The notes below the pieces were generated by a model, which was not told the DNA's origin, searched no databases, and was given only the letters and a program-made list of their open reading frames with translations. Below, piece after piece: positions 42,227 to 48,258 of a stretch of 48,258 bases of DNA. Location: NCBI GenBank assembly GCA_947630685.1, contig CANRII010000006.1:1-48258 (forward strand), read 5' to 3'. Origin of the DNA: an uncultured Ruminiclostridium sp. (lineage in GTDB: Bacteria; Bacillota; Clostridia; Oscillospirales; Ruminococcaceae). Made by a program: the position numbers and the translations under genes. The stretch's first letter is position 1. Each line of letters opens with the position of its first letter.

Positions 42227-44653
42227 TTATTCCACGCCCTTTAAGCTTTCCACAACGGACGTTTTGAAGCTCTTAAAGGACGCATACAGGGATATCAATA
42301 TCACAAGGGCGAAATATACCGGCGCATAGACAGCTATTTCCCACATCGAAAACATCGCTGCCGAATACCCTGACAACAGCGAAACGGCAAGGCACAGCCC
42401 GCCGCCGAGAAGAAGTCCGAGTAAAAAGGCGGCGGCAAGGTAAACAAGATTTTCGGTAAGCAGCAGCTTAAAAAGCTGAGCTCGGGTCATTCCCGCCGCA
42501 CGTAAAGCGCCGAATATTCTGCGCCGCCTTGATATTTTTGCCGACAGCGAGCTTATCAGGCTTATCACCGAGAAAACTCCTAATGTAACGCACACTGTTT
42601 TGGATATCGCCAAAAACGCATTATATACCTGCTGCGCCGATTCGGACTGCTGAATGTTATCCGTCACCCATAACGATAAGCCGCCGGATTTATAATACTG
42701 CTCTATATCGTTTATCACCTCTGCAAGCTTAGCAAAATACTGCTTATCCTTGACTGTAAGGGCAACACGGTTATATCCGGCGTTGATATTAAGGGCGTCA
42801 TAAGCGTCTATCGACCATATATTTCCTCTGCTAAGCTCTTTTATCAAGGAAGCGTTTTCTGCAAGCTTTATATCCGCCACTGCGCAGACAGTCACCTCGA
42901 AGTCCAGCATACGCGGCTTTTCTTCGTCGTTGTCGGAGAATAAAACCGCGTATCTTATCCTGTCGCCAACATTATCGTTTTTATCGGTGGAGATCACCTG
43001 CGTTCCGTCTTTGAGCGCGGATATATTTATTTTTCCCTTGATTACATATTCGTTCAAAGTCTCCAGCGTTTCGTCGGATACGCCGCTTATAACCGTTTCT
43101 TTAAGCCTATATCCGTCCGGATAGCCCATATCTTTCGCCGTTTGCATAAGGCTTTCGTCTTGGTTTTCCGTGCCGCTGTAAATGGTTTCATCGACCAGTT
43201 CATATGGTTCAAAGCAAGCCATGCCGATTATCTGCTTTGTGTCTGGATTATCGTATAAAGCCGCATAATCAGTCTTTGTTATGCCCTTTACCGAATCCGA
43301 GGATACCTCGCCCGGCATTTTTGTGTATGCGGTATCAATATGAAAATCATACGGACGTGTAAGGCTGCTGATATCCTTAAGTAGCGCCACGCCGATAAAG
43401 GAACAGAAAACCATTATCACTACCGAAATAAACACCGTAATGCAGGCTGCGGTGATCTCTCCGGCGTTTTGCAAAAAGCTCTTTACCGCATATAAAACGT
43501 ATGGATTTTGAGAGGTGAAATTTGTGCCGCTTTCGGTAACGCTCGCCTTCGGCTTAAGATTTTCTATCACCGGCTTATTTACCGAACTTACAATGCTTAA
43601 ATACGAGAACAGCACCGCAAGCAGAAATATCCCTGCCACACCTAAAATGCACACAAGCCCCGCCTGCGCCGCGTTTTGGTTCGCGCCGAATATATCGCTT
43701 ATCCAAAATGAGGAAACAAACGCCGCCGCACCCGCAAGTATCGCACAGGGAGCGGCGAGCATAGCCGTTCGTAAAATAAATACCAGCGATATCGTCTTGA
43801 CCGAAAATCCGGCGGTTTTGAGCATGCCCGCCTGCATGATGTTCCCACGCGAGGATATCATGGTTATCGAAAGAAGTATTAACGCCGTAACAATAAGCAT
43901 AAGCAGGATAATAAAAAATACCGCGCCGCTGTCGGATATCCCGGTAATTACCATTATATCGCTGTTGCGCTGATTTGGAGTATATGCTATGGCGCTGCCG
44001 TTTTCTACAAGCTGTTTTGAAATCGTATCAACGTCCGTTCCGTCTGTAAATTTCACGCTTACAAAGCTGTACGGCACGGCATATGAAAAGTCCTCGCTCA
44101 CCAGCGCATTTATCATCGGGACCGAGCGGTCGTTCCACTGCATATTGGATATATTGTTGATAACGCCGCAGATTTTCATTGAGCGTTCTTCACCGTCGGA
44201 AAGCGTAAAAGTTATTTCATCGCTGACAGCCGATCTCGGGTATACCAAACTGAGAAAAGAACGCTCAAGCGCGATCTCATTGCTGTTTTGCGGAAAATTA
44301 CCCTCCAGTAATGTTATGCAATTAAGCGCTATGGCGTTTTCATCGGCGTGACCCATTACTATCGGTCGGTCGGAATAGTCCTCGTTTCTTATTGCCGAGC
44401 CTGTTACATAAATCGTACCGCGTTTAGTTATATCTAAAGAGGAAAACTCATCGGCATTTTTCACGGCAAAAACAGCGTCATGCACGCCGTAGGTCATATC
44501 CATGCGCTTTTCGTTTCCGGCATTCCAGCTAAACAGGAAAAGCGCCTGCAAAACAAAAAACAATGACGCAAAAAAGTAAAACAGCGCGGTTATAATGCTT
44601 TTACGCCTGTTTAATATTATGGTGCGGCTGACATAATGCAGTATATATTTCAT
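42227..44653 (-). CDS. FtsX-like ABC transporter permease, second system (808 aa)
   Basis: N-terminal helix (SIITALFYFFASLFFVLQALFLF), external domain to ~255, a first FtsX block (AVFFIILLMLIVTALILLSITMISSRGN) with AGMLKTAGFSVKTISLVFILRT, further helices around 300-430, a second external domain (~440-680) and a C-terminal FtsX block (FGALRAAGMTRAQLFKLLLTENLVYLAAAFLLGLLLGGGL). It ends VVESLKGVE, common in Firmicute permeases of this kind. Only weakly similar in sequence to the 895-aa permease but same design. It overlaps its ATPase gene by 4 bases. Confidence 0.87.
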   Translation of the reverse strand: MKYILHYVSRTIILNRRKSIITALFYFFASLFFVLQALFLFSWNAGNEKRMDMTYGVHDAVFAVKNADEFSSLDITKRGTIYVTGSAIRNEDYSDRPIVMGHADENAIALNCITLLEGNFPQNSNEIALERSFLSLVYPRSAVSDEITFTLSDGEERSMKICGVINNISNMQWNDRSVPMINALVSEDFSYAVPYSFVSVKFTDGTDVDTISKQLVENGSAIAYTPNQRNSDIMVITGISDSGAVFFIILLMLIVTALILLSITMISSRGNIMQAGMLKTAGFSVKTISLVFILRTAMLAAPCAILAGAAAFVSSFWISDIFGANQNAAQAGLVCILGVAGIFLLAVLFSYLSIVSSVNKPVIENLKPKASVTESGTNFTSQNPYVLYAVKSFLQNAGEITAACITVFISVVIMVFCSFIGVALLKDISSLTRPYDFHIDTAYTKMPGEVSSDSVKGITKTDYAALYDNPDTKQIIGMACFEPYELVDETIYSGTENQDESLMQTAKDMGYPDGYRLKETVISGVSDETLETLNEYVIKGKINISALKDGTQVISTDKNDNVGDRIRYAVLFSDNDEEKPRMLDFEVTVCAVADIKLAENASLIKELSRGNIWSIDAYDALNINAGYNRVALTVKDKQYFAKLAEVINDIEQYYKSGGLSLWVTDNIQQSESAQQVYNAFLAISKTVCVTLGVFSVISLISSLSAKISRRRRIFGALRAAGMTRAQLFKLLLTENLVYLAAAFLLGLLLGGGLCLAVSLLSGYSAAMFSMWEIAVYAPVYFALVILISLYASFKSFKTSVVESLKGVE

Positions 44654-45315
44654 TCTGCCACAACCTTTCCGTCGCGCAGAATTACAGTCCTGCCGCCTTT
44701 TGAGGAGAAATCCGCGTCGTGGGTGACGATAACTACTGTTTTATTAAGCTCCTTGTGCAGCTTGAGCAGCAACCGCTGCACAGATTCCGACGACGCAGAA
44801 TCAAGATTTCCCGTAGGTTCGTCACACAAAATAACAGACGGGTCGGTCATAAGCGCTCTGGCGATAGCTACCCTCTGCTGTTGTCCGCCCGAAAGCTGAG
44901 AGGGCAAGTGCTTTAACCGTTCCGAAAGTTCAAGAGCCGTTACAAGATAATCGAACAGCTCTCCGTCGATCTTTTTTCTTCCCAGATATACGGGGTATTT
45001 TATGTTTTCCTCGGCGTTAAGCTCCGGAATAAGATTGTAATCCTGAAATACAAAGCCGATATTATCACGGCGAAATACCGACAATTCGCTCTCTTTTTTA
45101 TCGGTGATGTTTATATCGTTGTAAAAAACCCCGCCGCTGTCGGGTCTATCCAGACCGCCTATAATATGTAACAGCGTTGATTTTCCCGAGCCGCTTTTCC
45201 CGATTATAAAAAGCAGCTCGCCGTCGGGTATCTCAAGATTTATCCCCTCAAGAGCGGCTATAGTGTTGTCCTTGTCAAGCTTATAGCGCTTTGTTATATC
45301 GTTTATCTTTATCAT
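44650..45315 (-). CDS. ABC transporter ATP-binding protein, LolD/MacB-type, second system (221 aa)
   Basis: Walker A GKSGSGKSTLLH, Q-loop FVFQDYNLIPELNAEEN, signature [15 protein letters not shown], Walker [13 protein letters not shown] and switch His in VIVTHDADFS. Closely related in pattern to the ATPase at 37425. It partners the 808-aa permease. Both ends overlap neighbours by ATGA, so the three genes are tightly coupled. Confidence 0.93.
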   Translation of the reverse strand: MIKINDITKRYKLDKDNTIAALEGINLEIPDGELLFIIGKSGSGKSTLLHIIGGLDRPDSGGVFYNDINITDKKESELSVFRRDNIGFVFQDYNLIPELNAEENIKYPVYLGRKKIDGELFDYLVTALELSERLKHLPSQLSGGQQQRVAIARALMTDPSVILCDEPTGNLDSASSESVQRLLLKLHKELNKTVVIVTHDADFSSKGGRTVILRDGKVVAE

Positions 45316-45836
45316 TGCCTGCGCTCCTTATTTTGCATAAGCTTAACGAAAAGTCGGTTTATATAGTAGCCCAACGCACACCCCGCCGCCGAAAAGATGA
45401 TAGCCGCGGTATCGTTTCTGACTCCCATTGATATACCGATAAAGTATAATATCAATATCAACAGTTCAACAGGCAGCACTACACAGACAGTTAAGGTCAC
45501 ATATTTTCCCGTGCTGTTCAGATTAAATAAAACCGGCGCAAAAATACCCCACAGCAAAGCTAAGATAAACGCCGCCGCAAATCCGTTAAAATAATATGAT
45601 TCCGGCAAGCCGGCCATTGCTGCAAACGGGATAGGGTTATATCCTATCCATTCTACATCGTCAAATGAAAATTGTTCGCCTATTCCGATAAAAAGCCGAT
45701 AAAAGAGCGCTGCAACAAGTATCACAGCACAGCCCACCTGTTTTAATTTCAGCTTTCGCGCAAAAGCAAAACCGAGCGCAACACAAATCAGCGCAAAAGC
45801 CAGCATTGTTAAAAATATCGCAGTGTTTAATCTCAT
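45312..45836 (-). CDS. Hypothetical membrane protein of the second ABC system (174 aa)
   Basis: Not recognised. About five helices, e.g. TAIFLTMLAFALICVALGFAFA, VGCAVILVAALFYRLFIG, FAAAFILALLWGIFAPVLFNL and VTLTVCVVLPVELLILILYFIGISMG, with a basic C terminus (KLMQNKERRQ). First gene of the operon, AAGGAG upstream, overlapping the ATPase gene by 4 bases. Position suggests an accessory membrane subunit, comparable to the LRR protein in the other operon, though without similarity to it. Confidence 0.62.
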   Translation of the reverse strand: MRLNTAIFLTMLAFALICVALGFAFARKLKLKQVGCAVILVAALFYRLFIGIGEQFSFDDVEWIGYNPIPFAAMAGLPESYYFNGFAAAFILALLWGIFAPVLFNLNSTGKYVTLTVCVVLPVELLILILYFIGISMGVRNDTAAIIFSAAGCALGYYINRLFVKLMQNKERRQ

Positions 45837-45959
45837 GGTAATACTCCTTTTTTGTTACATTTTAGTGAATTTTTGCTGAAACTTAGCCGAATAAGTTGAT
45901 ACACGGCCGAATAAAATTTGACGGTTTTTCAGATGACGACGACCACTTCCTTTGTCAAA

Positions 45960-46024
45960 ATTATAGCCGATTATTCCCGTATTTCCAATATTGCCATCGT
46001 GAATAAGCAGTATACGAGCGTAAA
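45960..46024 (-). promoter_or_regulatory. Proximal promoter P2 and direct repeat of the second ABC operon
   Basis: Minus strand TTGGAA (45983-45988), 17-base spacer, TATAAT (45960-45965). Upstream, TTTACG (46019-46024) and TTCACG (45998-46003) form a direct repeat with period 21. Same arrangement as at 41742-41805. The gene-free stretch 45837-46588 contains both promoters, a degenerate third P2 copy and the kinase remnant; the 86-aa ORF listed at 45855 crosses P2 and is not believed. Confidence 0.55.
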
Positions 46025-46086
46025 CAGCAGAATTACTTTGCTTTTCCTCCTTTGCAAAAATTAAGCTTATACAATTGCTTACTTGA

Positions 46087-46115
46087 ATTATAAGCTTTTC
46101 TTGCCTAAAAGTCAA
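46087..46115 (-). promoter_or_regulatory. Distal promoter P1 of the second ABC operon
   Basis: Minus strand TTGACT (46110-46115), 17-base spacer, TATAAT (46087-46092), nearly identical to 41859-41887. Only one copy of CGTTTAATGCAAA remains (46120-46132) against two at the other operon. Confidence 0.75.
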
Positions 46116-46208
46116 TACCTTTGCATTAAACGCCTGAATAAGTATATTTATGTAGTATTTTGCGCATAAGAAAATCAGTTATGATCGATCGACTTTTCAG
46201 ATGATTTA

Positions 46209-46230
46209 GTCAAAATCATAGCTGATTATT
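46209..46230 (-). repeat. Degenerate third copy of the P2 -10 region
   Basis: 22 bases match 45954-45975 at 20 positions, and both are preceded on the plus strand by TTTTCAGATGA. The -10 has become TATGAT and no -35 is seen. It adjoins the end of the kinase remnant. Confidence 0.5.
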
Positions 46231-46235
46231 TTTGT

Positions 46236-46515
46236 TCATTTTTGCTTTAACGCGCCGAAGCTGTTTTCGGTATAGATAAGTATAAGGTCATTGTGACGGA
46301 TAATACTGAACGTGATAAAGCGTTTTCCGGCAGCTCCTCGCACGCCTAAAAAGCGTTATCGAGAAGATTTGAAATGATAGCTGTCCTGTCAAGCTCGGCC
46401 ATAAAATCAAGCCTTGAAAACCGTATATCCAAGTTGAATTTTATGTTATTCTTATCTACGATCAGCCGCTTGCTGTTAAGTATCGGTATGTAGTTTTCGA
46501 AATAATTTCCGAGCC
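46236..46515 (-). pseudogene. Remnant of a GHKL-type (AgrC-like) histidine kinase
   Basis: The minus strand reads ENYIPILNSKRLIVDKNN, then LDIRFSRLDFMAELDRTA and IISNLLDNAF-stop-ACEELPEN, followed after a frameshift by FITFSIIRHNDLILIYTENSFG and a stop. NLLDNAxEAC is the ATP-binding N box of GHKL/HATPase_c_5 sensor kinases that pair with LytTR-type regulators; the Glu codon has become TAG. Only about 90 codons of the C-terminal domain remain, with at least one stop and one frameshift. No response regulator gene is left in the window. Confidence 0.78.
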
Positions 46516-46588
46516 GTTACCTGAATGCTTTGGGTTGTGCTGTTAGCGTTTCAAAGGTGACGGCAAACGGGAATTTTTCTATCCAAAT

Positions 46589-47248
46589 TCACTTTGCCAG
46601 CAAGTAACTTTCATCCACCCTGCGGCATATTTCATCCGTCAAAACCGTTCCGTCCAAAATGATCGTGTACCAATGCTTCTTATTCATGTGCCAACCGGGG
46701 AAAAATCGTGTGTTATCAATGAGGTTTTCCATTTCTTCCGGCGCGATGCGCAGGTCGATAATTTCCACGATCTCATCAGATGGGATTCCAAGTTTGCGGC
46801 GGGAAACAGTCAGCAAAGCGCCGTACCATTTTTCATTGTCCTTCCGACGCCATACGGCATTATCGGGAAATTTATCCCATAGATATTCAAGCTCGTCACC
46901 GTATTTTTCACGAACATAGGCGATGAGCGCAACGGACTGCTCCGCCTTGAAGACCGCCGTCTCATAGCAGTTATCTGCTATATCCTGCAAGATGTTTGTT
47001 ACAGCCGTTCTGACCTCGCCGACAAATGCGCCGACCGCGTCTGTTTTGTAAAGGACATATTCCTCGCCGGTGGCAGTTTCCGTCAATTTCGTATCCGGCG
47101 CTGTTCCTTTGCCGATGGTGATCTCCAACGCAAAGGCATTGTCAAGAATATTCGTACCGTATCTGTAGCTACTGCGTATTTTCTGAAAGCCGTAACTTTC
47201 CAGCCTTTCGGGAACAGCCTTTTTTCGCAGAAAAATATCTTCAAACAT
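46589..47248 (-). CDS. MmcQ/YjbR-like protein (219 aa)
   Basis: The ATG at 47248 (MFEDIFLRKKAVPERL) with GGAGGTGA is preferred to the track start at 47293. The C-terminal ~100 residues (KWYGALLTVSRRKLG ... NKKHWYTIILDGTVLTDEICRRVDESYLLA) match the YjbR/CyaY-like fold, a small cytoplasmic domain possibly binding DNA or partner proteins. The N-terminal ~100 residues (DNAFALEITIGKGTAPDTKL) form the extension seen in longer members. Biochemical role unknown. It follows the acetyltransferase gene by 35 bases. Confidence 0.8.
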   Translation of the reverse strand: MFEDIFLRKKAVPERLESYGFQKIRSSYRYGTNILDNAFALEITIGKGTAPDTKLTETATGEEYVLYKTDAVGAFVGEVRTAVTNILQDIADNCYETAVFKAEQSVALIAYVREKYGDELEYLWDKFPDNAVWRRKDNEKWYGALLTVSRRKLGIPSDEIVEIIDLRIAPEEMENLIDNTRFFPGWHMNKKHWYTIILDGTVLTDEICRRVDESYLLAK

Positions 47249-47283
47249 GGTATCGTCACCTCCGTAAAACAAGATTGGGTGGG

Positions 47284-47892
47284 TTATTCCCAAACGTCAA
47301 GCTTCCTGTCTTTATAATAAAACTCCCTATCCTTTTCGCCAATCTCACGAATAACCTGACAGGGAACGCCAAAGGCGACAACATTCGCGGGAATATCATG
47401 AGTCACAACGCTCCCTGCTCCGATAACAGAATTATCGCCTATCGTAATTCCGGGCATAATTTGGGAGCCGGAACCTATCCAAACATTTCTCCCAATATGG
47501 ATAGGAAGATTGTAAACATAGTGGTGTTCACGCAAAATCGGCAGAACAGGATGCCCCGAAGTGGTAAAGACAACATTCGGAGATACCATTGAATAATCAC
47601 CGATATAGATATGCTCATCATCAACAAATGTGACATTTGAATTTATATATATTCCTTTTCCCAAATGGACGTGTTTACAGCCCCAGTTCGCATTGAGAGG
47701 CGTTTCAACTGTGCAGCCCGTTCCTACTTCCGCGAATACTTCCCGCAGAAGTTTCTGCCGAAGCTCCGTTTCGGTAGGCAGCGTACGATTATACTCTGTC
47801 ATTTTGTTTTGATAGATGTGCTGGTCGCCGAGTAATGCGGGGTCGTCATAGCGGTATGGCAGACCTTGCTGTTTCCGTTTAACATTATCCAT
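47284..47892 (-). CDS. Sugar O-acetyltransferase, maltose/galactoside type (202 aa)
   Basis: N-terminal Mac domain (PYRYDDPALLGDQHIYQNKMTEYN) followed by a left-handed beta-helix with hexapeptide repeats (GKGIYINSNVTFVDDEHIYIGDYS, IGRNVWIGSGSQIMPGITIGDNSVIGAGSVV). The catalytic His lies in FTTSGHPV. It transfers acetyl from acetyl-CoA to a sugar hydroxyl, usually in detoxification or surface modification. Normal length (LacA/Maa). AAGGAGG precedes the ATG. Confidence 0.92.
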   Translation of the reverse strand: MDNVKRKQQGLPYRYDDPALLGDQHIYQNKMTEYNRTLPTETELRQKLLREVFAEVGTGCTVETPLNANWGCKHVHLGKGIYINSNVTFVDDEHIYIGDYSMVSPNVVFTTSGHPVLPILREHHYVYNLPIHIGRNVWIGSGSQIMPGITIGDNSVIGAGSVVTHDIPANVVAFGVPCQVIREIGEKDREFYYKDRKLDVWE

Positions 47893-47958
47893 TATTCAAA
47901 TCCTCCTTAAATTTTGATTTGCCGTATCAATTGTTACTCAGACAAACGGGAATTGTAC

Positions 47959-48258
47959 TTATATCTTTTTCAATTCTGCTATGGCGGCATAATGCAAAAC
48001 ATCAAATTCTTCAGGAGCAATTTCAGATAAAAGTTTCAAATGTTCCTGCTCCCAAGCGTTTATCTCATCTTCCGACAGAGAAGCTCCGATCCCCCGACAG
48101 GCTTTCATCCTGCCATTCCAGCTTTCCCGTGTAAAATGCACATTTATAGGATATTCCTCATGGTAAACAAGCTCAAATCGCTCCTTATAACATTCGGGGA
48201 TAAATATCGGGTGGATCGTCTCTCCCGCGCCGCTCCAATCAGGGCTGTATTTTAACAC
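47959..48258 (-). CDS. SAM-dependent methyltransferase, C-terminal part, cut by window edge
   Basis: The frame is open to the last base; the apparent GTG start at 48258 is only the window edge. YHEEYPINVHFTRESWNGRMKACRGIGASLSEDEI is the distinctive C-terminal segment of a class I SAM methyltransferase group common in Clostridia. The SAM-binding core lies outside. Substrate unknown. It is followed after 66 bases by the acetyltransferase gene on the same strand. Confidence 0.72.
   Translation of the reverse strand: MLKYSPDWSGAGETIHPIFIPECYKERFELVYHEEYPINVHFTRESWNGRMKACRGIGASLSEDEINAWEQEHLKLLSEIAPEEFDVLHYAAIAELKKI

Noticed and set aside
45855-46115. 86-aa minus-strand ORF upstream of the second ABC operon
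   Set aside because: It starts inside promoter P1 and crosses P2 and its repeats; the duplicated copy at the first operon does not preserve the frame.
1-48258. tRNA, rRNA, transposase, phage or defence genes
   Set aside because: Looked for in intergenic regions and translations; none could be supported.

Overview
The window looks like chromosomal DNA of a low-to-mid-GC anaerobic Firmicute, most likely a gut Clostridia of the Ruminococcaceae/Oscillospiraceae type. This is inferred from strong TTGACA/TATAAT promoters and AGGAGG-type ribosome sites, a Gram-positive gene repertoire (ECF transporter, ClpE-like ATPase, DegV, NfeD/flotillin), anaerobe markers (rubrerythrin, HydE) and a GH2 beta-mannosidase. 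No tRNA, rRNA, CRISPR array, phage or transposase gene was seen. Species was not determined.

Region 1 (1-13.6 kb, minus strand) is housekeeping. A promoter with perfect consensus hexamers at 13.6 kb can feed a closely packed run: ruvC-ruvA-ruvB, glmM, an rRNA-type methyltransferase, ecfA1-ecfA2-ecfT, truA, a membrane-anchored propeller-like protein, a CvpA-like protein, a ClpE-like ATPase and an SDR. The start of ppa lies at the left edge under its own promoter. Region 2 (13.6-24 kb) holds short units, each with recognisable promoters or terminators: a DUF624 membrane protein, beta-mannosidase, an AIM24-like protein, DegV-membrane protein-rubrerythrin, lipoprotein-NfeD-flotillin and an XRE regulator. 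Region 3 (23.8-32.7 kb) has a c-di-GMP phosphodiesterase-type GGDEF/EAL protein followed by two unknown proteins (one of 47 aa is missing from the ORF track), GNAT plus patatin, a frameshifted sodium:neurotransmitter-type symporter, carbonic anhydrase, a second GNAT and hydE.

Region 4 (32.7-46.6 kb) is the accessory part and the most interesting. A surface protein is preceded by a long structured leader with a terminator and a competing antiterminator pairing, i.e. the architecture of a riboswitch or attenuator; I could not match it to a family. The hydE promoter plus its first ~26 codons were copied 3.5 kb away and fused in frame to a small membrane protein; the promoter part was copied again in front of a secreted protein. 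Two FtsX/MacB-like ABC transporter operons (one with a leucine-rich-repeat protein and small membrane proteins) carry the same duplicated regulatory region: two tandem promoters, three of the four preceded by 20-21 bp-spaced direct repeats (the fourth keeps one half). A decayed GHKL (AgrC-type) sensor kinase remnant lies upstream of one of them, suggesting these operons were once under a local two-component system.

Region 5 (46.6-48.3 kb) holds a YjbR-like protein, a maltose/galactoside-type O-acetyltransferase and the C-terminal part of a methyltransferase cut by the window edge.

All functional calls rest on motif recognition by eye in the supplied translations. No alignment, HMM or folding program was run. 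Promoters and hairpins were located by reading and base counting.
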